In this document: one piece after another, positions 43,847 through 52,240 of the stretch | Layout: every line of letters starts with the position of its first letter | Position numbering within the stretch: position 1 is the stretch's first letter | Origin: an uncultured Clostridia bacterium | GTDB lineage: Bacteria; Bacillota; Clostridia; Christensenellales; UBA1242 | Assembly (NCBI GenBank): GCA_934772045.1 | Contig: CAKVMH010000001.1 | Span: 1-64,000 of the forward strand | Reading direction: 5' to 3' | DNA: 64,000 bases | The notes under the pieces: generated by a model | Database searches by the model: none | The model's input: the letters and a program-made list of their open reading frames with translations, nothing else | What the model was told of the DNA's origin: nothing | Position numbers and translations under genes: made by a program

Positions 43847-44284
43847 TTAAAACTTATGTCCGCAATGAGCACAATATTCAGCTTCTGGGTCACTTTTACC
43901 TTTGCAAAGTGGACAAACACGTTTGCCAGTTGGAGTTTGTTTAGCCCCACAATGTGTGCAAAATTCAGCGTCTTTATCTAAAAGCTTGCCACATTTATCA
44001 CAAAGCCTGTCATGGTCAACACCTTTTGCATATCCAATATCACGCACGCTTTTCCTAAAACCAGACATGCCTGCACTTACAATAAGCATAGCCAACCCTA
44101 ACATCAAAAGCGACAATGCAACAACAATTGCCACTGCAAGGATAACATATTTTGACCAATGGCTCATTTTAATAACCGCAAAAACACCGCCAAAGCCAGC
44201 ACCTACAGCCAAAGCCAAAACCAAAATTGCAACAAGGATTAAAGTTCCTTTGCCATAGCGCTTTTCCCTATACCTAAAACACAT
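43847..44284 (-). CDS. Membrane protein with double zinc ribbon
   Basis: 145 residues: two membrane helices (residues about 14-40 and 45-72), then CDKCGKLLDKDAEFCTHCG and CPLCKGKSDPEAEYCAHCG, two zinc ribbons. Starts 8 bp after the SPFH gene stop, with AGGTGA as ribosome site, so the two form an operon. The shared zinc-ribbon style suggests the products work together at the membrane. Function unknown. Confidence 0.8.
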   Translation of the reverse strand: MCFRYREKRYGKGTLILVAILVLALAVGAGFGGVFAVIKMSHWSKYVILAVAIVVALSLLMLGLAMLIVSAGMSGFRKSVRDIGYAKGVDHDRLCDKCGKLLDKDAEFCTHCGAKQTPTGKRVCPLCKGKSDPEAEYCAHCGHKF

Positions 44285-44291
44285 AATTCAC

Positions 44292-45407
44292 CTACACTTT
44301 TTCGCCACAATCTGGGCAGAATTTAGTTTTTGCTGAAAGTGATTTACCACACTTAGGGCAAACTTTGCCAACTGACAACTTTTCGCCACAGTTAACACAA
44401 AACTTGCTACCTTTTGTTATAGGTTCGCCACATTTTGGGCAAGAAAGCGCTTGTGTTGCACCACATTCAGGGCAGAATTTTGATTTTCCAGGTATGCTTG
44501 CGCCACATTTAACGCATTGAACAGTTGCTTGACGTTTTGTATCCTTAGCACTGCCAACTGCTTCGGTAAACATATTGCCCATTTGAACGCCGGCACTTAA
44601 ACCAACACCCATGCCAGCAAAGTTATTGCCACCAGGGTTTTTAGCGGATTCTTCAATGGCGTTTGCTGCTTTGAATTGTGTGTATGTGCCCATTTTGTCA
44701 CTGATAACGCCCATTTTTGTGCGTTCGTCAAGCATTTTTTCGACATCTTCAGGGAGTGACAAGTTTTCAATAACAAAATTTGAAACCTTTAAACCCAAAG
44801 GTGCAAATTCTTCTTTCGCATGTTCTTCAACTGCTTTGCCCAACTCTTTGTATTTAGCAGCCAAATCAAGTGCTGAAAGTTTGCTTTCACCAATAACATC
44901 GGTAAGCAATTGAATTAAAGTTGATTTGTATTGTGTTGAAATGTCATTAACACGGTAAATTGGGCTTGTGCCAAAACATTCTTTCATAAATTTTGTTGGG
45001 TCATTAACTTGAACTGAGAATGTACCAAAACCACGCAAACGAATGTTGCCGAAATCAACATCGCGCATCATGATAGGGTTTTGTGTGCCCCATTTTAAGC
45101 CCATGAAACGTTTTGTGTTAATGAAATATACTTCAGCTTTAATCCTGCTGTTGCCCAATGTTGGCAAACTCAACATCTTTGTTAAGAAAGGAATGTTTTC
45201 AGTTGAAAGTTTGTATGTACCTTCACCAAACACGTCCGCTATTTGACCTTTGTGCACAAAGATTGCAACCTGGCTTGGCCTTACAACCAATGTGGAGCTG
45301 TTCATGATTTCAGCACCGGACTCCATTGGGTAACGATACACGATCACATCAGCACTTGAATCTTTCCATTCAATAACCGATAAAAATTGTTTTCTAAATA
45401 ATCCCAT
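44292..45407 (-). CDS. YdjI-like SPFH-domain protein with C-terminal zinc ribbons
   Basis: 371 residues. Residues about 30-240 form an SPFH/Band 7-like domain of the virion-core/YdjI type (LVVRPSQVAIFVHKGQIADVFGEGTYKLSTENIPFL, INTKRFMGLKWGTQNPIMMRD). A Gly/Met-rich linker follows, then three or more zinc ribbons (CVKCGASIPGKSKFCPECG, CPKCGEPITKGSKFCVNCG, CPKCGKSLSAKTKFCPDCG). In Bacillus subtilis YdjI belongs to the ydjFGHI membrane-stress operon with a PspA homologue; no PspA gene is adjacent here. AAGGAG site. Confidence 0.88.
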   Translation of the reverse strand: MGLFRKQFLSVIEWKDSSADVIVYRYPMESGAEIMNSSTLVVRPSQVAIFVHKGQIADVFGEGTYKLSTENIPFLTKMLSLPTLGNSRIKAEVYFINTKRFMGLKWGTQNPIMMRDVDFGNIRLRGFGTFSVQVNDPTKFMKECFGTSPIYRVNDISTQYKSTLIQLLTDVIGESKLSALDLAAKYKELGKAVEEHAKEEFAPLGLKVSNFVIENLSLPEDVEKMLDERTKMGVISDKMGTYTQFKAANAIEESAKNPGGNNFAGMGVGLSAGVQMGNMFTEAVGSAKDTKRQATVQCVKCGASIPGKSKFCPECGATQALSCPKCGEPITKGSKFCVNCGEKLSVGKVCPKCGKSLSAKTKFCPDCGEKV

Positions 45408-45492
45408 AATTTCTCCTTCAAAAACAATACAGTATTTATAGTTTAATATGATTTTACATTAAATATGATTAAAATGTCAATTATTTTAAAAG

Positions 45493-46305
45493 TTATTTGT
45501 TATCATTTTCTTGCGTCAATTCAGCTACTGCAGTTGCATCTTCATTTTCGCCCAAGTTAGTTTCAGTAGCCTCCACTTTTGTCTCATGCGTCAATTTTCC
45601 GGGCTTAACTTTGGCACCAGTTTCATTATCTGTTTGGCAATTCTCATTCTTTAACTTGACAGCGCAACCTTTTGCAACTGCCCATGCTAAAATACCGCCA
45701 CAAATGTTACCTAATGTCATAATTAAAAGGTAACCAAAAGTTTTAAAACTCCAAACCCCAGCAAACGTAAAATAGAACATGTTAGCAACACAATGTTCAA
45801 ATCCACACAACACAAAAACGCTAACACCAAAAAACAATGCCAAAGCACGAACAAGTTCGCCTTTAAAATTTTTAAAACCATGGACAGCAACAAATATCAA
45901 CACATTGCACAACACCGCCAAAATGAAAACACTTGCTAAACTATCTGCCAATTTTATGTTTGCAATTGACAAACATTTTTCAGTTAAACTGCTTAGCCTT
46001 GTAAGCCTTAAAAATAACCCAACGCAAACAGAGCCAACTAAATTGCCACACCAAATGCCAAAAAGGTTAAAAATATATTTAGGTTTATTTTCAAACGCAT
46101 AACAAACCTTACCTGTAAACAAATTGAAATTGAATGTTAAGATTGTAAATAACCCAATTGTAAAAAATAATGCACCAACAATTTTATTGACACAACTTAA
46201 ATATGCAAGCCCACCAATTGCAATGCAGACCCCCGCTGGGATTGCTTTTAAAAAATCCAATAATACCGAATATAAATAATTTTTGGTTTTTTCTTTTGTT
46301 TTCAT
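45493..46305 (-). CDS. Formate/nitrite transporter (FNT) family channel
   Basis: 270 residues with six hydrophobic helices. FNT hallmarks: IPAGVCIAIGG, NFNLFTGKVC and GFEHCVANM containing the conserved pore histidine. It should conduct formate, nitrite or a related small anion; the specific substrate cannot be told. A polar Glu/Thr-rich tail of about 45 residues is unusual. On the minus strand -35 TTGTAA (46336-46341), an 18-bp spacer and -10 TATAAT (46312-46317) ends 6 nt before ATG, so the mRNA is likely leaderless. Confidence 0.88.
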   Translation of the reverse strand: MKTKEKTKNYLYSVLLDFLKAIPAGVCIAIGGLAYLSCVNKIVGALFFTIGLFTILTFNFNLFTGKVCYAFENKPKYIFNLFGIWCGNLVGSVCVGLFLRLTRLSSLTEKCLSIANIKLADSLASVFILAVLCNVLIFVAVHGFKNFKGELVRALALFFGVSVFVLCGFEHCVANMFYFTFAGVWSFKTFGYLLIMTLGNICGGILAWAVAKGCAVKLKNENCQTDNETGAKVKPGKLTHETKVEATETNLGENEDATAVAELTQENDNK

Positions 46306-46591
46306 ACTATTATTATATCATATAAGGACATTAAATTACAATTAAAACATTGCAAATAAACACACATAAAATTTATTTGTTTTCAATTTATTTTTTAATT
46401 TATAGTTAATTATTTTAATTATATTTTTATGATTATTTATAAAAAAACAATTTTAATTTTTTGTTTTATTATTTATAAAAATTTATAAAAATATTAAAAA
46501 ATATATTAAATTAATTAAAATTAAATAAAAATTTCATTATAAAATTAATTTTTTGATATTTTTTTATAAATATTATTTATTTTTAATTTTT

Positions 46592-47359
46592 TCATTTTTT
46601 TCTATTTATAAATTTAGTTATAATTTCATCAATTTTAGATTGATATTTTACACTCATATAAAACAGCACTGCCAAAGCAACAGCAATGATAACCCACACC
46701 ACTAAACCCCAGCCAGCAAAAGGTATCACAGCACCGCTTCCAAACAGCACAGTGCAACCAATTCCCACCGCTCTACATAAAACATTAGTTACAAAAAAGA
46801 ATGTAAAACTCATGTTTGTTATACCTGCGACCACACACAAAATGTCGTCTGGGAACATTGGAAACACCATCATAAGGAAAAACACATATTTACCTTCACT
46901 AATAATTTTTATCCATTTTTCAGCACTCGTTTCGCCCGCTATCCAATATAGAAATTTTCGCCCCGCTTTGCGTCCGAGCCAAAAGTTAAACAAACTGCCT
47001 AACATTATGGCAATATAACTTAACAAAAACGCCTTCCACTTTGGAAAAATTAAAACGCCTGCCATTGTCACAATTATAGAAGGAATCTGCAAAAATGTGG
47101 TTTGTAAAAATTGAAACAACATAAACAAAAGCGAACTAAATACACCACCACACTCGACAACCTTCCTTAACTTTTCAATTGAATTTATTTTTTGCCACAA
47201 TCCAAGATGTTTAAATATTAAACATACAACATAACCTAAACCTACAAGTGCAGATAAAAAAACAAAAGCGCGGAAAATGGTTGTCCACACTGTGTGTTTT
47301 TTCATTTTATTTTGAACAGCAACATTTTCTTTAAATATTCCTTGCTTTGTTGTCCACAT
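46592..47359 (-). CDS. TVP38/TMEM64 family (SNARE-associated, DedA-like) membrane protein
   Basis: 255 residues, about five hydrophobic segments. The diagnostic region is FPKWKAFLLSYIAIMLGSLFNFWLGRKAGRKF, with the G-x-x-x-N-F-W-L-G-R-K motif, and FPDDILCVVAGITNMS. Family members may act as lipid scramblases or transporters. TATAAT (47365-47370) ends 5 nt before the ATG at 47359; an alternative start is 18 codons further in. Intergenic DNA on both sides is nearly all A and T. Confidence 0.82.
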   Translation of the reverse strand: MWTTKQGIFKENVAVQNKMKKHTVWTTIFRAFVFLSALVGLGYVVCLIFKHLGLWQKINSIEKLRKVVECGGVFSSLLFMLFQFLQTTFLQIPSIIVTMAGVLIFPKWKAFLLSYIAIMLGSLFNFWLGRKAGRKFLYWIAGETSAEKWIKIISEGKYVFFLMMVFPMFPDDILCVVAGITNMSFTFFFVTNVLCRAVGIGCTVLFGSGAVIPFAGWGLVVWVIIAVALAVLFYMSVKYQSKIDEIITKFINRKK

Positions 47360-47497
47360 AAAACATTATATTAAATTTTTAAAAAAACTTTACTTTAAAG
47401 CCCATTTATATTTTAAATAAATTGATAAATGATTAATTTAAATTCAATTTTAATTATAATTTAACTTTTACATTTAAACCTGCAATCTAAATTATTA

Positions 47498-48511
47498 TTA
47501 AATGAACTTTTCAGTTTCTTTAATGATTTTTTGCATCATTTTAACCGCTTCGACAGGATGTTTGCCAGACGCTGATTCTCCAGACAACATGACCGCATTT
47601 GTCCCATCATAAAGCGCATTTGCAACATCGCTAACTTCTGCACGTGTAGGGCGTAAATTGTTAATCATGCTTTCAAGCATTTCAGTTGCAACAATGACAA
47701 ACTTACCTTTACGCACCGCTTTTGAAATCATGTCTTTTTGAATGTGAGGCAATTTTTCCATAGGCAATTCAACGCCAAGGTCGCCACGCGCAACCATGAG
47801 TCCGTCGCTCGTTTCAATGATTTCGTTTAAATTCTTAACGCCCAAAGCAGATTCAATTTTAGAAATTATTTTCATATTGCTTTTATTTTCAGCCAAAATT
47901 TTTCTAACGGCTTGAACATCTTTTTTACTGTTTACAAAACTTATTGCAACCATATCAAATTTGTTTTTTACTGCCCAAATGATGTCTTGCAGGTCTAAAT
48001 CGTTAACATATTTGATGTTTAATTTAAGGTTTGGTATAAACAAACTTTTATTGTTGCTTAAAATTCCACCATTCTTTGCAATCGTTATAATGTCCTTTTC
48101 AGTTTTGTCCACAACTTTAAATTCAAGCAAACCATCATTAGCCTTAATCACACTTCCAATTTCCACATTTTTCACAATGCGCGGTTGATTGATTGAAACA
48201 ATCTCAGCATTGCCAACAACACTCTTTGCTGTAAAAACAAAATTTTGTCCTTTTTTAATGTCAACTTTGCCGTCTTTAAAAGTTTTAACCCTAATTTCAG
48301 GCCCGCGCGTATCCAACATAAGTGAAAGATTAAACCCTTCTTTCCTTAATTGTTTTACATTAGCAACAATTGCTTCCATATCTCCATGTTTTGCGTGTGA
48401 AAGATTGATGCGGACAATATCCATGCCAGCCTGCGCCATTTTCTTCATTGTTTGAAAATCAAAACTGCTAGGCCCAATAGTAGCAACAATCTGTGTTTTA
48501 TCGTTAGTCAT
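47498..48511 (-). CDS. pyk: Pyruvate kinase lacking the C-terminal domain
   Basis: 337 residues. Converts phosphoenolpyruvate and ADP to pyruvate and ATP. The A barrel and the inserted B domain are complete: [12 protein letters not shown] at the start, [21 protein letters not shown] with the catalytic lysine, [14 protein letters not shown] with metal ligands, [24 protein letters not shown], and [19 protein letters not shown]. The protein ends right after the barrel, without the roughly 120-130-residue allosteric C domain of most bacterial enzymes. No open frame for that domain follows. AAAGGGG ribosome site. Confidence 0.92.
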   Translation of the reverse strand: MTNDKTQIVATIGPSSFDFQTMKKMAQAGMDIVRINLSHAKHGDMEAIVANVKQLRKEGFNLSLMLDTRGPEIRVKTFKDGKVDIKKGQNFVFTAKSVVGNAEIVSINQPRIVKNVEIGSVIKANDGLLEFKVVDKTEKDIITIAKNGGILSNNKSLFIPNLKLNIKYVNDLDLQDIIWAVKNKFDMVAISFVNSKKDVQAVRKILAENKSNMKIISKIESALGVKNLNEIIETSDGLMVARGDLGVELPMEKLPHIQKDMISKAVRKGKFVIVATEMLESMINNLRPTRAEVSDVANALYDGTNAVMLSGESASGKHPVEAVKMMQKIIKETEKFI

Positions 48512-48637
48512 AATTCCCCTTTACATTATATTATCACACTTACAAACTTCTTACAATTAATTTACATTTATATTTTCATTATATCAGGTAAATAAAATTT
48601 GTAATTATTAAAATTAAATATAAATTTTTAAAATCTA

Positions 48638-48666
48638 TTGAAATTTTGGCGTGTTAAGGCTATAAT
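48638..48666 (+). promoter_or_regulatory. Promoter of ssrA
   Basis: -35 TTGAAA (48638-48643), 17-bp spacer, -10 TATAAT (48661-48666); transcription start would be at or close to 48675, the mature 5' end. Confidence 0.85.
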
Positions 48667-48674
48667 AATTATAT

Positions 48675-49030
48675 GGGGATGAATTAGTTTCGACTGTCAT
48701 GCTCTGTTTTGATACGCATGCCGAGCGTCGGCTCGTTAAACACGTCTTGTTTTTGAACAAGATTAAATAAATCAAAACAACAATAAACTTGCTATGGCTG
48801 CCTAGTTGCACCTAGCCGTCAGTTTGGCAGTACCGATATGCCAAAGTCTGGCGTCGTAAATCGGTAAACGATTGATTTTGTCGCCTAGCGAACTCAATTG
48901 TACTTATAGGCTTGAAACCCGCAAGTGTTGGTGTAAGTTGCAGGTTTTGAAATATAGTCATCAACTAAGCATGTAGTGTATGATTTCAAAGCATGGTAGG
49001 ACATGGGTGCAACCCCCATCATCTCCACCA
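48675..49030 (+). ncRNA. ssrA: Transfer-messenger RNA
   Basis: 356 nt. The 5' end GGGGATG pairs with the 3' CATCTCC before an encoded ACCA (49027-49030), forming the tRNA-like acceptor. GGTGCAACCCCC-type T-arm sequence precedes it, and the 5' GAATTAGTTTCGAC is the standard tmRNA start. The tag reading frame ends NQNNNKLAMAA followed by TAG near 48780-48810; the exact resume codon is uncertain (an ATA codon precedes the N). tmRNA with SmpB rescues stalled ribosomes and tags the peptide. Confidence 0.95.
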
Positions 49031-49038
49031 ATTTTTAA

Positions 49039-49145
49039 ATAAACCAAATTATTTCGCTGTCGCTCTTAAATTTGGTTTGTCGTATTAAGAATAAGCCAAT
49101 TTACTTCGCTGTTGCTCGTAAATAAGGCTTGTTGTATTCACAATA
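49039..49145. repeat. Repeat family 2, two tandem units after ssrA
   Basis: Units 49039-49090 and 49091-49145, each ATAAACCAAATTATTTCGC-like at the left and AAATTTGGTTTGTTGTATT-like at the right, so each can form a hairpin with a TTCGCTG.TGCTC loop. Related units at 62471-62633 (three tandem), 40785, 52125 and 60980. Confidence 0.7.
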
Positions 49146-49147
49146 AA

Positions 49148-49205
49148 AAAAACAGTTAAATGAAGTGACCCCATAGGAGTTTACTTGAAAATTAACTGTT
49201 TTTTA
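49148..49205. terminator. Large-loop inverted repeat, probable terminator
   Basis: AAAAAACAGTTAA / TTAACTGTTTTTT enclose a loop of about 32 nt with its own short AAGT/ACTT pair; adjacent to the end of the barstar-like gene (minus strand) and after ssrA (plus strand). Confidence 0.65.
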
Positions 49206-49481
49206 TTGTATTGTAACTTTAAATTCATTTGGAAATTTTTTTTCAGCATCAAAGAAACAATTTAAAATTTTAGTTATAATTTCATCGTTATAATCATTTT
49301 CCTTTCCTGTAAAATTTTTTAAAACAATTTCACAAGGTGTATTTATGAAGCCTGTCAACATATCCCAAAGTGCATCTGCATTTTTACCAAACCATTCAGG
49401 CAATTTCATCTCTTTTTGTATAAGGTCATAAAATTCATCACCCCACTTGAAATTTTTTCTATCAAACACATATTTTTCCAT
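49203..49481 (-). CDS. Barstar-family ribonuclease inhibitor
   Basis: 92 residues. Barstar fold signature: FDEFYDLIQKEMKLPEWFGKNADALWDMLTGFI, with the WFGKNxDALWD helix that contacts barnase, then EIVLKNF and a C-terminal helix-strand. It would neutralise an extracellular or injected RNase. No barnase-like toxin is in this window. Part of a cluster of three small immunity-like genes between ssrA and smpB. Confidence 0.88.
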   Translation of the reverse strand: MEKYVFDRKNFKWGDEFYDLIQKEMKLPEWFGKNADALWDMLTGFINTPCEIVLKNFTGKENDYNDEIITKILNCFFDAEKKFPNEFKVTIQ

Positions 49482-49501
49482 TATTATTCTCCCTATTCTT
49501 A

Positions 49502-49840
49502 TTAAGAATTATAATCATAAGAAATTTTGTTTTTCTTTTCACCTAATAGATTTTTAATATATCCACTTTCAACTTTACACCACCATTTTGGATCGTTTCT
49601 AGGAATTCCACTTAATATGTATTCATCAGGACATCCACCGTCTTCAACTAATTCTAAATCTTCAATTTTGATAGAAGAACATTTGTACATATCCTTGTGA
49701 TTACCCGTTTCAAAAGCAACATAGAACTCACTATTCCTAATTTCAGGCAACCATATAATTCCAATTTCATCCTTAAAAGCATTGTCTTTTTTATATCTTT
49801 CTCTATCAACAAGCAGTTTTACTTTATCTAAGTATTTCAC
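49502..49840 (-). CDS. Immunity-like protein in the barstar cluster
   Basis: 112 residues, soluble, mostly beta. GTG start with AGGAGG 8 nt upstream. NDPKWWCKVESGYIKNLLGEKKNKISYDYNS ends the protein; I have an impression that such tails occur in hypothetical proteins of polymorphic toxin immunity loci, but I cannot name a family. Located between two barstar-type genes on the same strand with short gaps, which supports an immunity role. Confidence 0.55.
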   Translation of the reverse strand: MKYLDKVKLLVDRERYKKDNAFKDEIGIIWLPEIRNSEFYVAFETGNHKDMYKCSSIKIEDLELVEDGGCPDEYILSGIPRNDPKWWCKVESGYIKNLLGEKKNKISYDYNS

Positions 49841-49934
49841 TATGCCAACCTCCTATCAAAGTAACACAGCTTAATTTTCCTTCCGGAAAAACGATAAATA
49901 ACGATTTTACATCACATATTCCATATTTAATTCT

Positions 49935-50258
49935 TTATTTTTCCATAGGTTCGAATTCGATAGTATTATTTGGATGTTGTTTAACAAAGTCTTGCAATAC
50001 TTCAAAGATAATTTTCCATTCATAATCATCATAAGTCGTTTTTTGCTTTATTTTTTTCAAATCAAAGCCTACAAACACAAACTTTATATTCTTGTCATGA
50101 TTATACCACAAAAATTCATCAAGCATATTTGCGTTGTAATTAAGGTTTGGATAATCTTCCCAATCCATAAAGCCTTTACCATTCAATTCTTCGTATACCT
50201 GCGTATAAAAATCTTTGTAGCTTGTCAAATTATCCCTATTAAAAATTATCACTTGCAT
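49935..50258 (-). CDS. Barstar-like immunity protein
   Basis: 107 residues. It starts MQVIIFNRDNLTSYKDFYTQVYEELN, with a central YNANMLDEFLW and FVFVGFDLKKI, and a C-terminal helix-strand (EVLQDFVKQHPNNTIEF). This matches a divergent barstar-type fold. AAGGAG site. First gene of the three-gene immunity cluster. Confidence 0.65.
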   Translation of the reverse strand: MQVIIFNRDNLTSYKDFYTQVYEELNGKGFMDWEDYPNLNYNANMLDEFLWYNHDKNIKFVFVGFDLKKIKQKTTYDDYEWKIIFEVLQDFVKQHPNNTIEFEPMEK

Positions 50259-50378
50259 TTTCTTCTCCTTATTTTATAAACATCACTTGCCTTTCATCAT
50301 GAAATTCCGAATAAAACATAAGTCCATCATTTGAATAATACAACCTTCATTTTAGATTTTTAAGTACTACATTTAAAA

Positions 50379-50864
50379 TTAGTAAGCCTTTTTTAAATCT
50401 TTTTCTATTTGTTTTGTTTTTAAAGTTTCGCGTTTGTCGGCAAGATTTTTACCGCGTGCTGTGGCAATTTCAACTTTTAAATTGCTACCACTGAAATATG
50501 CCTTTGTTGGCACAAGTGTTAAATGCTCCTGTTCCAATGCTTTTTTAATTTTTTGTATTTCAATTTTATGCAATAACAGTTTCCTATCTCGCCTTGTTCT
50601 GTCACCAAAGCGACCAGCGTCAAAACTGTTTGAATATTCTTTAATATAACTGTTGCGTAAAAAACATTCATCATCTTTAATGTAAGCATAACAATCTACC
50701 AAAGAAAGGTGCCCTGCGCGAACCGATTTTATTTCATCACCAGTAAGCACAATGCCTGCTTCATAAAAATCTAACAAATTATATTCAAACCTAGCGCGCC
50801 TATTTTCCGCCACCAGGCGTGGGCTTTCTTTTTTTTCACTCTTATTTTTGACTTTCATTTTCAT
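50379..50864 (-). CDS. smpB: SsrA-binding protein
   Basis: 161 residues. Binds the tRNA-like part of tmRNA and brings it to stalled ribosomes. Hallmarks: NRRARFEYNLLDFYEAGIVLTGDEIKSVRAGHLSL, YIKEYSN, RDRKLLLHK and the C-terminal LADKRETLKTKQIEKDLKKAY. TAAAAT (50872-50877) ends 7 nt before ATG without a ribosome site, so it is likely leaderless. It lies 1.3 kb from ssrA with the immunity cluster between them. Confidence 0.96.
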   Translation of the reverse strand: MKMKVKNKSEKKESPRLVAENRRARFEYNLLDFYEAGIVLTGDEIKSVRAGHLSLVDCYAYIKDDECFLRNSYIKEYSNSFDAGRFGDRTRRDRKLLLHKIEIQKIKKALEQEHLTLVPTKAYFSGSNLKVEIATARGKNLADKRETLKTKQIEKDLKKAY

Positions 50865-50991
50865 ATTTTAAATTTTACCACACTTCTCAAAAAAAACCAA
50901 CCACATTTAAACAGTGCAGACAAAGTGTGCATATAAATTAAGTTTATGGCAGTTAACAAAAATTAAATATAGGTCATTTTTAATTACCCTA

Positions 50992-51020
50992 TTGATATTC
51001 TTACTTTTGTGTGTTATAAT
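50992..51020 (+). promoter_or_regulatory. Promoter of the PIN toxin-antitoxin pair
   Basis: -35 TTGATA (50992-50997), 17-bp spacer, -10 TATAAT (51015-51020). Confidence 0.75.
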
Positions 51021-51042
51021 CCGAGCAATAAGGGAGTGAGTG

Positions 51043-51225
51043 ATGCTAAATAGTAATTTACTTGTAAGGTGTTTTGCTCGCGCGTCTGCGTCTAGCACAA
51101 TCGATTGTGACATATACACCCAAATTGAACAAGCACAAAAGTTAATGGAATGCAAAAGTTACGAACAACAAACAAAAGAATATGCAAAATTTTTAATGAA
51201 GTTTGCAAAAAGGAGGAACAGTTAA
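51043..51225 (+). CDS. Small protein upstream of PIN-like gene, antitoxin candidate
   Basis: 60 residues from ATG 51043 with AAGGGAG ribosome site. N-terminal hydrophobic-basic part (LNSNLLVRCFARASASS), then a charged helix (YTQIEQAQKLMECKSYEQQTKEYAKFLMKFAKRRNS). The stop codon overlaps the next start (TAATG), typical of toxin-antitoxin pairs. It resembles no antitoxin family I know. Confidence 0.6.
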   Translation: MLNSNLLVRCFARASASSTIDCDIYTQIEQAQKLMECKSYEQQTKEYAKFLMKFAKRRNS

Positions 51226-52052
51226 TGAAATCACACGATGGTTTTTATCATGAAGACACTTATTTTTCAATAGACAGCGACCTTGTATTATGCCTTGCAG
51301 AAATTCACCATATACAAAGATTTTATGGCAAGGTTGAATATTATCACATAAACAAAAAATACTTCGCTGCCAGAAATAACTTTAATGAAATAATGTATTT
51401 GTACGAACTTATTTCAACAGGCAAACTTAAACCAGTTATTACAAACACAGTTTTCCAAGAAATTAGCGGAAGTATCTATGCAACAGACAGCGGTAACTTT
51501 GATATTAATATTATCAAGTTTTTTGAAGACTTTTGTTACGCTCCAAAGCCGAATGTTTTGTTATCTAATCGTGAAAGCGACCGCGTACAAGTTTTGGCAA
51601 AAAAGTATTGCTTACCTTACAAAGACAATACAAAGAAAAAACACCCAGCACCTATGAAATTTAAATTCAATGCATACTTTAACATGATGTTGCCTGAAAA
51701 TGATGCCGTTTGTGTTGCGGAAGCTTCTGAAATGAATTTGTCTTTCTTAACATACAATGGTAGGCATCTCATTTGGCGTGGAAAAGATGAAGATGCAAAA
51801 GTAAGGACACTCGGTATAGTTGCAATTAACATACAAAGCGGATACTATACACAAACTCCAACCGGAAGCAAAATCGTTCCAAAGCCAATGTATTTGCTTG
51901 ATTTTGTCAACTCTGTTAAAGCGTGTGATGGTGGTTTAAATTTCTACGACTGCCCATCGCCAGACCCAAATAGGATTGTGCGTTTAAAAGACTTAATTGA
52001 CCTTGAAGCATTTAAAGCCGAACTTAAAAAAGAAGATGATGAAATTGTGTAA
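51225..52052 (+). CDS. PIN-like domain protein, probable RNase toxin
   Basis: 275 residues from ATG 51225, with AGGAGG 8 nt upstream; a longer in-frame start at 51150 lies inside the upstream gene. The order of acidic residues fits a PIN-like nuclease: FSIDSDLVL near the start, VITNTVFQEI at about residue 80, and ENDAVCVAEASEMNLSFLTYNGRHLI at about 155-180, the last being very PIN-like (D-x-x-x-x-x-E/A...FLTxN). No membrane segment. Coupled to a small upstream gene. Toxicity is inferred, not shown. Confidence 0.6.
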   Translation: MKSHDGFYHEDTYFSIDSDLVLCLAEIHHIQRFYGKVEYYHINKKYFAARNNFNEIMYLYELISTGKLKPVITNTVFQEISGSIYATDSGNFDINIIKFFEDFCYAPKPNVLLSNRESDRVQVLAKKYCLPYKDNTKKKHPAPMKFKFNAYFNMMLPENDAVCVAEASEMNLSFLTYNGRHLIWRGKDEDAKVRTLGIVAINIQSGYYTQTPTGSKIVPKPMYLLDFVNSVKACDGGLNFYDCPSPDPNRIVRLKDLIDLEAFKAELKKEDDEIV

Positions 52053-52124
52053 TTTAAAATGTAAAAATTTACAACTTTTTCAATTTATACATAAAATTTA
52101 AAACGCATAACACCCAACATTATT

Positions 52125-52172
52125 AAAATGGACTAATTTACTTTGCTTTGCTCGTAATATATATCGTTCAAC
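52125..52172. repeat. Repeat family 2, single degenerate unit
   Basis: ATGGACTAATTTACTTTGC, then TTGCTCGTAATATA and CGTTCAACAA: similar in plan to the units at 49039. Confidence 0.45.
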
Positions 52173-52207
52173 AAAAAAGCAGCTAATCAAATTAACTGCT
52201 TTTTTTA
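52170..52207. terminator. Terminator after the PIN gene
   Basis: Stem AAAAAGCAGCTAAT / ATTAACTGCTTTTT with one mismatch; suits both the PIN gene and the minus-strand lipoprotein gene. Confidence 0.75.
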
Positions 52208-52240
52208 ATTTCATTTGATATTAATCAGTATTACATCTTA

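Noticed and set aside
50907..51155. 82-codon minus-strand ORF overlapping the PIN antitoxin gene
   Set aside because: It is antisense to a gene with promoter, ribosome site and coupling to its neighbour; no independent support.
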